Assembly: GCA_020137815.1 (NCBI GenBank)
Contig: CM035355.1
Coordinates: 62,001 to 126,000, forward strand
Reading direction: 5' to 3'
Source: Hormiphora californensis
Lineage: Eukaryota > Ctenophora > Tentaculata > Cydippida > Pleurobrachiidae
DNA length: 64,000 bases
Under the pieces are notes generated by a model, which saw nothing but the letters and a program-made list of their open reading frames with translations, was not told the origin of the DNA and did not search any database. This document shows, piece by piece, positions 1 through 10,956 of the stretch. Each line of letters begins with the position of its first letter. Position 1 is the stretch's first letter. Position numbers and translations under genes: made by a program.

Positions 1-474
1 ACGCTTTTTTTGTCCCGTGACGTAACCCATCCATTATAGCAACCATCCAGTGCAGAGTGCTCAAAATACCATTTGAAATACTTCACACACGCTCTAATTC
101 ATTTTAATTCAATAATTCAAATTGTCCACGAAGGCGACGCCCGCAAAGTTATTACAGTGCTGAAATGACGCACTTTCATTAGAACGCACAGCCCGGCCGG
201 CGCCGCGCACCCCTTCCTGTTTGCAATTCATTCATCGTTCGTCATGTGTTCGTCATTACAATTGCGCTCTGGTATTGTCATTGATTACATGAGGTCAGTT
301 GAGTGGAGATCACATAGACTAGAAAAGGAGCCTAATTAGGCAGCTCATCACCTGCACTGTTCTGTCTCACCTTTCAGAATCTCATTAGGTCATGGGTGAT
401 GGGATGTAATTAGGAGTGTCACATGCCAATGGCGGGGAAATACAGCACTATGGATACATAGTGCAAATATTCTT
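1..474. other. No recognised feature
   Basis: I see no coding region, long inverted repeat or recognisable element here. The sequence is mixed, with a short GC-rich patch near 190-220. It lies just outside the palindromic element that starts near 475. Confidence 0.4.
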
Positions 475-638
475 GTTAGGAGAAACAGATAAGACGATTT
501 CGAATATTTTGTCTGCTTTACGAGTTGCTACATTTTACCATTTGTTCACAGGAACTGTTTAAAGTAATGTAACACGATCTAATTAGGCCAAATTTAGGTC
601 ATTTTACCCCTCAAAGATCACATGTCCAGCTGCATCTA

Positions 639-2171
639 AAGTACTCCCCAAACTACAGGGTTGTTTGTTGTTGTTGTATGCGCCTCCGCTTCCAATCCTC
701 TACTTGTGATTTTATCCCGTCCGGCAGCCAGTTCCTCACGCCCGAGAAGGACGGAGCTCAGGTTCCAGAGTTTCCTCTTTCCCCCGGGAGAGTTTTCTTC
801 CTCCGTCTTATGTCCATGGTTTTGGAGATAAGGGTGGAATCGTCTCCCATAACTATCTTAACAGGTCCCATGAAGAGGACCGCACCAGCACTGTTTTCAC
901 ATTGTGCCAGTCTCGGATATCTCTAGCGACCCTTGGTGAGTGGCATCTCAGCATTGATCGCTCTAGATGTGGCCTTGGCTAGGACAATTCGGACGCTCCA
1001 TTGACTATGGCACCTTTGTAGATTTTGCGCTGCCAACCTCTGATTTGTAATCAGTACTCCATGTGGGTTCATGGAACATCACTTTTTGTTCGTGATGCAG
1101 ATGCAGCGTCCGGCCGTTCATGGGGTAGTTAGGGCAGGTTCCTTCCCAATTAACGGAACTCTGGCGTGTGAAATGTTTAGTGGGTTAGGTATCTATGTGC
1201 GTCACTCATAGAAATTTGTTTTGTAGCATGGGATAGTGGTTTGTTCTGTTTGTTGATCAGGTTTTTGTGGAGGCTTGTTTGTTAGTAGAGAGTGATGATG
1301 TTGGTTTGTTACCTTCATCGTTTGGGGGGTAATCGCCATTTGGGAATATCCTACGCTTCTCATGGACTTTTGAAGAAGCGTAGGTAGTAGCGAGGCTACT
1401 GGTTAGTGTAGTTTCTCCCTGTTGGGCTACGGAAACACCCCTTGAGTTTATCTCGACCTCGGCGTGGGAATTTTGCCGAGTGTCGGTGGTAGCTAACCAG
1501 TTATGACCTAGCTTGTTAGACCTTTTATACCTGTCCAGAGGCTAGGTGGACAGAAGGTAGATGTGGGCCAGTTGAGATTAGACCTCCTCCAGCCTGGACT
1601 TTTGCTGGAGGACGGGTTTTGGCCGGTATTTAGCCATCTACTTTGGCCCAGTGCACAAGGCTGGGGAGATGGTGTAATACCGGCCGGGGGTATCTCTATT
1701 CAGAGAGAGATGAGTCATGAGCGGATTAGAGAAAGGAAGAGAGAAAAACACACCACCCAAGGAGGGCAGCTCTGTTTCCTTGGAGTGGTATGTGAGATGC
1801 TCCAGGCAGTTCAAGAGCTTCATGGTTTACCCCGGGGTATGCCGGGTCACCCCTGAAGATTCCCTGCCTGGTCTGTAGGACACTATTGCTATCTAAAAAA
1901 ATAGACATTAGCCGCGGCCTGCATCTCAAGGGCGTGGGAAGGAATCTCACCCCCAAACTACTATGTCCCTCACTCGGGTTTTGTGAAATTTCCCACGGTC
2001 ATAATTCCACTCCCTGATGAGATAAAGACTTGAAATTTGTTTTGTAGGAAGAACTCGACATGATCTCCTCACAAAACAAATTTCAAGTCTCTATCTCATC
2101 AGGGGGTGGAGCTATGGCTGTCTAAAATCCGGTCGCGCGCAGCAAGGGACATAATAGTTTGGGAGGACCTT
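639..2171. mobile_element. TA-flanked MITE (AAGTACTCC family), copy 1, carrying a nested insertion
   Basis: The ends are AAGTACTCCCCAAACTAC on the left and its near complement ending GGAGGACCTT on the right, flanked by a TA duplication at 637-638 and 2172-2173. The uninterrupted right arm of the host palindrome confirms the empty site. A TA target suggests a Tc1/mariner-type transposase in trans. A second, 228-bp copy lies in inverse orientation at 48082-48309, so the extra 1.3 kb here (657-1950) is a secondary insertion. Confidence 0.75.
657..1950 (-). mobile_element. Non-LTR retroelement fragment with (CAA)n tail
   Basis: This segment is bounded by an 11-bp direct repeat CCCCAAACTAC (646-656 and 1951-1961) that is single-copy in the intact sister MITE, so it is a clean insertion. 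On the minus strand it ends in a CAA-rich simple tail just before the duplication, as expected for target-primed insertion of a non-LTR element. No long ORF remains; the last minus-strand codons before the tail read like the end of a retroelement ORF (DWKRRRIQQQQ). A TATAAAAG box on the minus strand at 1522-1529 could be a promoter. Clade cannot be assigned. Confidence 0.55.
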
Positions 2172-2287
2172 TAGTGGGCTAATGAGGCCTTGAACACACA
2201 TACGTCACGTGTTACTGTTATAGGGCTACAGCTCTCGGCACTGTTAGGAATGGCCGACACTAACCATTTTTTTGTTAGTGTTTTTTG

Positions 2288-3429
2288 GGCAATTTCTGAT
2301 TTGCCGCATACAGCGTCTAGACGGTATACCGTCTGGACGGTTTCGGTGAAATCAGCTAAAAACGGTACCGAAATTGCTTGAGACGGGTTATAGACGGTAT
2401 CAGACGGTCTCTAGACGGGTTATAGACGGTACCAGACGGTGTTGCGACGGTATCAGACGGTCTCTAGACGGTGTCTAGACGGTACCGTCCCGGCGTCTGG
2501 ACGGCGTCTGAACGGTGTCTAGACGGTATCCGTCCGAAGTTGAGACGGCACATCTGAAAATTGTACCAGACGTTGAGACGGACCTTTAGAACTCCGTCTG
2601 TATTTCAGACGGAGTTTTAAAAGTACGTCTCAACGCAGTCTAAAGGAAAATCGATGAAGTACCGTCTAGACAACGTCTCAACTGAAACCGGTCAACATAC
2701 CGTCTAAACAACGTCTAGACAACGTCTAAACAGAATCTCGCGATTCAGTTTCAAATACCGTCTAGACAACTTCTCCAGCAATTTCGATAAGATATCGCGT
2801 TGTAATACAACTGTGAGATACTCTCTATGGCTGATACTATCAGTGATGGATAGTGTCGGTTATGAGACGTTGTTTAGACGGTATCTGTATCGGATTCGCT
2901 TAAGACGTTGTCTAGACGTTGTTTAGACGGTATTCGTATCGAAACTGCTGGAGAAGTTGTCTAGACGGTATTTGAAACTGAATCGCGAGATTCTGTTTAG
3001 ACGTTGTCTAGACGTTGTTTAGACGGTATGTTGACCGGTTTCAGTTGAGACGTTGTCTAGACGGTACTTTCATCGATTTTCCTTTAGACTGCGTTGAGAC
3101 ATACTTTTAAAACTCCGTCTGAAATACAGACGGAGTTCTAAAAGTCCGTCTCAACGTCTGGTACAATTTTCAGACGTGTCGTCTCAACTTCGGACGGATA
3201 CCGTCTAGACACCGTCCAGACGCCGGGACGGTACCGTCTAGACACCGTCTAGAGACCGTCTGATACCGTCGCAACACCGTCTGATACCGTCTATAACCCG
3301 TCTAGAGACCGTCTGATACCGTCTATAACCCGTCTCAAGCAATTTCGGTACCGTTTTTAGCTGATTTCACCGAAACCCGTCCAGACGGTATACCATCTAG
3401 ACGCCGTATGCGGCAAATCAGAAATTGCC
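2288..3429. repeat. 1.14-kb near-perfect palindrome built of AGACGG/AGACGT words
   Basis: The left half (2288 to about 2780) and right half (about 2880 to 3429) are inverted copies, beginning GGCAATTTCTGATTTGCCGC and ending with its complement. Both arms are made largely of short words such as TAGACGG, AGACGGT and AGACGTTG at irregular 8-12 bp spacing. CACTAAC / GTTAGTG words flank both ends. This looks like a foldback transposon with sub-terminal repeats. There is no coding capacity. Confidence 0.7.
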
Positions 3430-3595
3430 TGTTTTTTGTTAGTGACGTCACTAACAAAAAATTGTTAGTGTTTTTCACTAACAAATTTCACTAACAAAAA
3501 AATTGTTAGTGGCTTCACTAACAAATTTCACTAACAAAAATTGTGTGAGTGTTTTCACTAACAATTTTCACTAACAAAAATTTTGTTAGTGTTTC
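3430..3595. repeat. Cluster of small CACTAAC...GTTAGTG palindromes
   Basis: At least ten CACTAAC or GTTAGTG words separated by short A/T runs, so the tract is a chain of overlapping hairpins. The same word pair occurs once at 2258-2280 on the other side of the AGACGG palindrome, so the cluster is probably an expanded terminus of that element. Confidence 0.6.
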
Positions 3596-4058
3596 TAATT
3601 GAGAATGGGGTGATGGTTATGAGATACGATTCAGGGACGCCTTATTGGCAGTGTGAGACGATACGGGTTATGGAACATGATTGGGTGAGGCTTATCCCAA
3701 TTCCAGTCACGTGACATTATAACGAGAAAGGGAGAGAGTGATACGTTAACGTAGAGAGCATCTAGGCTGTCTGGTTTTCTACAGCTTGTTACCACTTCCA
3801 GACACCATGATCATGTCTGCTGCGATGGAAAAGGAGAGCTGTAGCCCTACAGTAACACGTGACGTATGCGTGTTCAAGGCCTCATTAGCCCACTAGATGC
3901 AGCTGGACATGTGATCTTTGAGGGGTAAAATGACCTAAATTTGGCCTAATTAGAGCGTGTTACATCACTTTAAACAGTTCCTGTGAACAAATGGTAAAAT
4001 GTAGCAACTCGTAAAGCAAACAAGACGTTCGAAATCGTCTTATCTGTCTCTCCTAAAA

Positions 4059-4243
4059 ATTTGAACTCTCTATCTCATTAGACTCCAGAGATATGGCTGT
4101 GTAAGGTTGGAGGAGGTTTTTGGGCAATAGATTCATTCAGGAACATTGAAATTAGCTGTAAAAACTAGGAGAAAATTGCTACAACCTGGTTTTATCATGT
4201 CCCAAAATTTGAAGTCGAAAGATGCCATAGTTTTACGCAATTC
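4059..4243. other. Spacer with a MITE-like motif
   Basis: Between two palindromic elements. The stretch TTTGAACTCTCTATCTCATT followed by GAGATATGGCTGTGTAA (about 4058-4107) resembles the inner part of the AAGTACTCC MITE (2078-2125), so this may be an eroded fragment of it. Nothing else is recognised. Confidence 0.3.
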
Positions 4244-4449
4244 GCAATATACTTGGTGACATTGACACCTAGTGCGTGCGAGATCGAGGTCGCGCAGCGA
4301 CCGAGATCGAGCTCGCACATAGGTGTCCGCTACGCCCCCTAAAAAGGGTCGTGTCTTTCAAGCCAAATTGCACGTGATCCACTGGACCGATTTGCATCCG
4401 GTTTGTCGCAAAATACTACAAATTGGTCCTAGTTTACTGGAAAATACCC

Positions 4450-4757
4450 GAGAAGTTTGTCTGTCAACAGGAAGTGGGTCAAAATTGACACTGAAGTCAA
4501 ATCTATAATCTGGCTTCCGAGCCTTTTTGCACAACTCCCAGACGGTGTAGAATGAATCTGAGGGTATCAGAAGATAGGTTGAACTCTTGTGAGTATTGGA
4601 AAATACCCGGCATTAATAGCTGATGCTAATTGCATCAACATATCTCCCAATATCTTCTAAATCGCATGGGCGTAGTGCAGAAACTCTCGGAAGCCAGATT
4701 ATAGGTTTGACTTCAGTGTCAATTTTGACCCACTTCCTGTTGACAGACAAACTTCTC
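4450..4757. mobile_element. 302-bp hairpin MITE in the left arm of the MULE
   Basis: The terminal inverted repeats start GAGAAGTTTGTCTGTCAACA and extend about 70 bp to CTCGGAAGCC on each side of a short centre. The matching point in the right arm of the host palindrome (near 6076-6090) lacks it, so it is an insertion. I could not define a TSD. Non-coding. Confidence 0.65.
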
Positions 4758-6206
4758 CACGGTGCACCAGAAGGATCGTCAACCCAAAGTTGAGCCCGCA
4801 AAACAAACTTTTGTTGGGGGTGACCCAGGAGGCCTTCCTGAACATCCCCACGGTGAGAAAAGTATATGTTATGGGGGAAAATTTTTGACAAAATCGAAAA
4901 AACTGGTTTTTGGTCCAAATTTGTGCATAACTTACTTGACTGCCGTTTGATGAAATATTTGATTGACATAAAATAAGTAGACCAGACCTATTTTTGCACG
5001 AGGAATCGATTGCCGGTGGAGAGAAATCTCTAAAATGACCGGAAAATAGTCAAATATGGGAATTTTGTCATTTTTTGAGGTTTTTGGCCCTTTAACCATT
5101 GAAAACGTTGAGATAGGAAGTTGGCAATAGCACCAATCGTTAAAATGGTCATTTTTCTACGGGATCCCAAAATTTCATGTATATCCGATTCATTGTTAGA
5201 TTTTGGCAAACTATTGAGATGTGCTTACTGAAAAAAGGATAACTTGATTTTCTCGTTTTTTGCGATTTTTTAACTTTTGACAGAATTCTGATTGAAATGG
5301 CCAATCACGGTCATGCTAAAGTTGTTTATGGGACAATTTTCGACCAAAATCCAAGATTTCATGCAAATCCAATTACAGATCATTGATTTATAGAAAGTTG
5401 AAATAGGCAAAAAAGGCCAATTTTTACCATGAAAACAAAAATACACATTTTTTTCTTGTCAATTTCCATCAACATCTGGTACCCTACCTGTTTTTGCACG
5501 TAGAATCGATTGCCGGTGGAGTGGATCCTCTTAAATGATTAGAAAAGCGGTCAAAATGCCATTTTTGGAGGTCCAAAAACCTCCAAAAAATGGCATCCTT
5601 TTTTCAGTAAGCACATCTCAATAGTTTGCCAAAATCTAACAATGAATCGGATATACATGAAATTTTGGGATCCCGTAGAAAAATGACCATTTTAACGATT
5701 GGTGCTTTTGCCAACTTCCTATCTCAACGTTTTCAATGGTTAAAGGGCCAAAAACCTCAAAAAAATGACAAAATTCCCATATTTGACTATTTTCCGGTCA
5801 TTTTAGAGATTTCTCTCCACCGGCAATCGATTCCTCGTGCAAAAATAGGTCTGGTCTACTTATTTTATGTCAATCAGATATTTCATCAAACGGCAGTCAA
5901 GTAAGTTATGCACAAATTTGGACCAAAAACCAGTTTTTTCGATTTTGTCAAAAATTTCCCCCATAACATATACTTTTCTCACCGTGGGGATGTTCAGGAA
6001 GGCCTCCTGGGTCACCCCCAACAAAAGTTTGTTTTGCGGGCTCAACTTTGGGTTGACGATCCTTCTGGTGCACCGTGTCTCGGGTATTTTCAGTATATTA
6101 GGATCTTCTTCTTCTTCTTCTATTTGGCCGTCTCCACCATAGGTGAGATTGAGGGGTGGTACCATGAAGATTCCTTTCCCCGGCCTGGTTTGAGGGTTTG
6201 GATTTG

Positions 6207-6471
6207 TTAGTCCTCTTCCCCCCGGTTTAACTGTTTCAGGATATCCATGAAGAATGAAACAGTCTTGGTGATCGGGAAGCCATTCTTGATGTCATCGAGG
6301 GTTAAACCAAGCCGATCAAACCTCTCTTGTCGCTGTTTCCAGAGAACTGGACAGTCAGTGAGGAGGTGTTTGGCTGTTTCATTTTCTATGCCGCATATAA
6401 TAGGCGGCAGGTTGGCGGCAGGTTGGAGTGTTTGCTAGTTTCATCTTGTGAAAATGGTATTTAAGTGTGTT
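6207..6471 (-). pseudogene. C-terminal zinc-binding region of the non-LTR polyprotein (fragment)
   Basis: Downstream of the hAT-like insertion the minus strand resumes the polyprotein: a CGIENETAKHLLTDCPVLW-type segment, whose cysteine and histidine spacing is typical of the CCHC-like motif at the end of RNase H-bearing LINE proteins, and a stop at 6207-6209. A local duplication of GGCGGCAGGTTGG near 6410-6425 shifts the frame just before this motif. The piece is separated from the RT body by 6480-7475. Confidence 0.65.
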
Positions 6472-6479
6472 GTGCCCAG

Positions 6480-7475
6480 TAGGGTGTGCTAAGTGAAAAT
6501 TTTGTCGACTTGGCCAATAAGTTAAGGGTAGATATGAAACTATGGACAATTGTCTACTAAATCCTGAAAACGGAATTGGGGTAGTGTATGTCAATTACGT
6601 GGGCCAGGCGATTAAAAAAGTTTACTTTTTTACCGAAAAAAGGTAAATATGTGTGTTTTACACTAGTGTTTGGCATGTTCTTGATATCGACTTTTTATAG
6701 ACAGGGTCGTGTTCAGCGGTTTGATACCGATCAGAATGGATGTGTATCATGAAAGTTAGCCAAAGTTCATTTTTGACCTGAAAATGTTCATTTTGGACCA
6801 AAAATGTTCATTTTTGACTAAAAATGTTCATTTTGGTCATTTTCTTCAATTTTGAGAGCTTTTTCATGAACGGGATCGTGTTCAGCAGGTCAAAATTAGT
6901 CGGTTAAAACCGGAATTTGCATTCCGACAAATAAAATCTCAAAAAGTTAAAATTCGTCTCCACTAATACAGTCGGACCCCGATTTAGGGACACCCTCGGG
7001 AGAAAGGCTCTTGTCCACTAAATCGGGGTGACCACTAAATCGGGGTCAAATAAGGTTAATTTCCTATATCGGGGGAAAAAAATCCTGTCCCTAAATCGGG
7101 GTGCCACTAAATCGGGGGCCCCTAAATCGGGGTCCGACTGTACTACAAAGTAGGAAAATGTGCAAGAAAAAAAGATGAAACAAAAAAATTTTTTCATTAT
7201 AAAATGGAGTTCTGAAGGTGCAGACTGGAAATAATGGTTGTACTGAGTCTCATGAGGCGATTCATATGTGTGGTTTTTTCGAAATAACGCCCCAAAAAAC
7301 ATTTTTTGATATGAATATGCCCATATATGGGCATACATCGGCCCACGTAATTGGGCCAGGGTAGGACTAAAATTTTTTTACCAAATGTTTTAGAATGATC
7401 GTAGGAACTCATTCTAGGGGTAAACTATGTGAAAATTGGATTTGATTTATGAGTTGGGAAAAATAGCACACCCTA
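6480..7475. mobile_element. hAT-like non-autonomous DNA transposon (996 bp)
   Basis: A perfect 12-bp TIR (TAGGGTGTGCTA / TAGCACACCCTA) and a perfect 8-bp duplication GTGCCCAG (6472-6479 and 7476-7483) define the ends. Eight-base duplications with TAGGG or CAGGG ends are typical of hAT elements. It interrupts the reverse-transcriptase gene and creates a premature stop in its first codon. Internal sequence is AT-rich with no transposase. A pogo-like MITE (6969-7140) was inserted into it afterwards. Confidence 0.8.
6969..7140. mobile_element. pogo/Tigger-like MITE, 172 bp
   Basis: TIRs CAGTCGGACCCCGATTTA and complement, flanked by TA (6967-6968, 7141-7142). The interior holds further CTAAATCGGGG words. 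The same termini occur at 31261, 37024 and 46469, so this is a local family. TA targets and CAGTCGAACCCCG-like ends are seen in pogo-type Tc1/mariner elements; the assignment is by analogy. Confidence 0.75.
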
Positions 7476-7483
7476 GTGCCCAG

Positions 7484-9558
7484 TCAGAAGCTGGATTGCC
7501 GCTCTCAAGTGATTTCGGTCCAGGTGCTGGAGCTGTTTGACGTGGTTCGGGTTCCAGAAAAGATTCATGTGAGCCGTTGGAGCCGTTGTCATTTTTGTCT
7601 TCTCCCTCAGGGCCGCATAGGCGGCTTTCTTCGGGATTGGAGGGCGTATGATGTTTTCAATCTCTTGTGCTCCCTTTTTAGCGAGGGAGTCTGCTAGTTC
7701 ATTCCCTTCGTGGCCTTTGTGAGCAGGGATCCACCGTATTTTAACGGTGTTGAAGACTGCAAGGGCGTTCAGGTTGGAAATGGTGTTTTGGGTGGTTTTG
7801 GATCTGCATACGGTGCTATCCAGTGCTTTGATTGTTCCTTGGCTATCGCAATTGATGAGGATTTTTTGATTGGCAGTTCCTGTGCCAAGGAGGTGTTTGG
7901 TGGTGTTTTGGATGGGTATCATTTCGGCCATTGGGACTGTTGTGGTATCACCCAGATTGAAAGCGGCCGAGTGGGCCTCTTGTCCATTTTCACGGATTAG
8001 GAGGCCCGCGCCGGCGTTGCCGTCAATTCTGGAACCGTCTGTGTAAGCTATTATTGTGTGATCGTCCTCTCCCTCTTCTTTGTAGTCCTCTGCGTCCGGA
8101 ATCTCCAGGGAGTATTCTCGGTCGAGGATGAGTTGAGGGATGGTGTGGTCATGTTCCCACTCTGCTGGAAGGAGGTTTAGGCATTCATCCACTGTGTTTG
8201 CGTGGGATGTGAATACTTTTGGTTGTGGTAGCTGCGACACTATACTCCCTTCCCACTGATCGGCCGCTATGGCGCATTGTCTCAGGTGGTCTACTATGGG
8301 CATGGTGTGGGTAATCATGTCAAGCGCCTTCCCTGGTGTGCTGGACATTGCTCCAGTTACCATTTGGAGGGCAAGTCTTTGGATTCTTGATATGTTTATC
8401 TTGTTTTTCTGTGTCAGCATGGCATTGGCCCATACGAGCGCGCCATAGGAGAGCATGGGCCGTATGATGGATTTGTAGATCCACAGCATGGTGTTTAGCG
8501 AGAAGCCCCACGTTGGGCCCACCGCTCTCCTGCACTGGAATATGGCTTGTTTACATTTCTTTATTTGGGTATCAATATGTTTCGACCAATTTAGTTTGGA
8601 GTCCAATGTGACACCCAGGAATTTGGTGTGGTTGGTTGCTTTGATCTCGTGACCCATTACCTTGATGAGTTCTCTGAGTTTTATGTTGTGGCGGTGGGTG
8701 AATATTACTGTGTGGGATTTGAGAGCGCTGAGCTTGATTCCCACTGATTTGCACCACTTGCTAATGGTGGATAGACTTTTCTGGGTTGCTTCTCTGAGGG
8801 GGTAGATGTCTGCAGCCGCATTGCCTTTCGTTGGAGGCGATATTGTCGCGGCTAGAAGGCAGAGGTCATCTGCGAACCCTTGGAGATCACCAGGAATTTT
8901 GTCCTTCTTTAGGCTGAGGAGGTCGTCCATCACCAGGTTCCAAAGGAATGGCGATAGGATTCGTCCTTGGGGGCAGCCTTTTGTCAGGCCGAACACTAGG
9001 GTGTGTCCCAAGAGTGAGGTTTTGACTCGGCGATTGGAGATCATGTAAGTAATCCAATTGACCGTTTTACTGTCTTTTAGTTTGTTGTGTAGTGCTCTCT
9101 CTATGGCTTTGAAGGCCACGTTGTCGAAAGCGCCCTCTATGTCGAGGAAGGTTGCCATGGCTATTCCTCTGTGCATGAGGGTGTGTTCTATCTTTCGGAC
9201 GACTTTGTGGAGGGCAGTGTCAGTGGACGCACCTCGTCTAAATCCGAACTGGTTTTTGTTGAGTTTCTTGTGTACTTTTTGGTCCACTTCGATGTGCCAT
9301 AGAACTAGCCTCTCCATAAGCTTCTAGAGGTTGGATGCTAGGGTAATGGTTCGGAATGATTTTGGTAGTCGGTAGTCACTCTTTCCTGGCTTTGGGAGGT
9401 AAATTGCTTCAGCCTCTTGCCAAGACTGAGGAGTGACCCCAAGGGAGAAAGATGCAATTGCTATCTTTTGGAAGTAAGTAGCAAAGGCTGGAGCAACCTT
9501 TTGCATCATGATTGGTCTGATTTCATCTGGTCCTGCCGCTGTGAGCGGTTTGAACTCT
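7484..9558 (-). pseudogene. Reverse transcriptase and RNase H of a non-LTR element (broken)
   Basis: On the minus strand the RT begins near 9558 (KPLTAAGPDEIRPI), contains an in-frame TAG at 9324-9326, then runs 1.8 kb open. Visible motifs are the QFGFRRGASTDTAL region, the DIEGAFDNV block, KGCPQGRILSPFLWNL, the catalytic FADD (about 8855-8880) and a downstream KFLGVTLD. RNase H follows, with TDGS, an AEM glutamate, CDSQ and PAHKGHEGNELAD (about 7690-8050). Upstream the gene is cut by the piggyBac-like element, downstream by the hAT-like element. With the nonsense codon, frameshifts and two insertions it cannot make a working enzyme. Confidence 0.85.
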
Positions 9559-9562
9559 TTAA

Positions 9563-10952
9563 GGGTACGCTAACCAAAAATTTTTTTCGAGTGCAGGGAA
9601 ATCTCTCACCGTAGGGTTGTAGGCCATGCCAAGGAGACCTCAAATATGCAATTTGAGCTCTCAAGTCGAATTCATATTTTTGCTACAGCTGCTTGAAAAA
9701 TGAACTGAAAATAAGTTTTTGGCATCTTAAAAATACATTTGTAAAGATAGGATCATAAAAATTTGTGGATTTGAAGAGGACAAAGAGGAGAGTAGCCACA
9801 AAAAATTTTTTTGAAATCCGAGCTGATTTCCGGTCCTGAGATGGATTTCTTTTTTTTTACTTTAACGCCATATTTGGCCAAGTTCCGAAAATATGTGAAA
9901 GCTGTAAATTGGTCAAAAGTTGCGTCTAACGATTCTCTATATGGCCATAAATTTTGGGCGTGTCCTTATTTGAGATAAGCTGTACAGAGTTTTTTTTGTG
10001 AAAGCCGTCATTTCAGAAATAAATAAATTCCCTGTATCTCAAAAACGGCTGATCGTAGAGACCTGAGACTATGATTAAAAGATTCAGAAGGTCCGATTTT
10101 GGGGGGGTCTTCTGAGAGACATTTTGCTCCTACTTCAACCGTTTTTGCTGTAATTGCGAAAAACAAAAACCCATCTTCGCCATTGTGGATTTTTTGTGAT
10201 TTTGTTTTTGGTGATTATAGGGACCCATATGGACCAAATAGTGAAGGAATTAGCTTGTTACACATTTTTCCATAGTTTCGGTCCTTTCTTAGCCAAAATT
10301 CCCTAATTACAGGATATTGGAGTTTAGCTTTTGCCCTTTTCATAGAATTTGTTTTTCGCAATTACAGCAAAAACGGTTGAAGTAGGAGCAAAATGTCTCT
10401 CAGAAGACCCCCCCAAAATCGGACCTTCTGAATCGTTTAAGCATAGTCTCAGGTCTCTACGATCAGCCGTTTTTGAGATACAGGGAATTTATTTATTTCT
10501 GAAATGACGGCTTTCACAAAAAAAACTCTGTACAGCTTATCTCAAATAAGGACACGCCCAAAATTTATGGCCACTTAGATAATCGTTAGACGCAACTTTT
10601 CACCAATTTACAGCTTTCACATATTTTCGGAACTTTGCCAAATAGGGCGTTAAAGTTGAAAAAAAGAAATCCATCTCAGGACCGGAAATCAGCTCGGATT
10701 TCAAAAAAATTTTTTGTGGCTACTCTCCTCTTTGTCCTCTTCAAATCCACAAATTTTTATGATCCTATCTTTACAAATGTATTTTTAAGATGCCAAAAAC
10801 GTTTTTACAGGACATTTTTTAAACAGCTGTAGCAAAAATATGAATTCGACTTGAGGGCTAAAATTGCATATTTGAGGTCTCCTTGGTATGGCCTACAACC
10901 CTACGGTGAGAGATTTCCCTGCACTCGAAAAAAAATTTTGGTTAGCGTACCC
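9563..10952. mobile_element. piggyBac-like palindromic MITE, 1390 bp
   Basis: Flanked by TTAA at 9559-9562 and 10953-10956, the target site of piggyBac. The ends are GGGTACGCTAACCAAAAATT and complement, and the whole element is an almost perfect palindrome folding around position 10255, with arms near 690 bp. No transposase ORF. Diverged relatives of its left half appear at about 18500-18725 and 55150-55440. Confidence 0.8.
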
Positions 10953-10956
10953 TTAA

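Larger units (their letters stand above)
475..4058. mobile_element. Non-autonomous palindromic element, interrupted in its left arm
   Basis: The left arm (475-636, continuing at 2174-2237) is the reverse complement of the right arm (about 3833-4058); both outer ends carry TTAGGAGA followed by ACAGATAAGACGATTTCGAA with one or two mismatches. The left arm is split exactly where a TA-flanked element sits (639-2171); taking that out restores an unbroken match to the right arm. No transposase is visible, so this is a non-autonomous, long-TIR element. Superfamily is unclear because I cannot define a TSD. The AGACGG-rich palindrome at 2288-3429 lies inside it. Confidence 0.65.
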
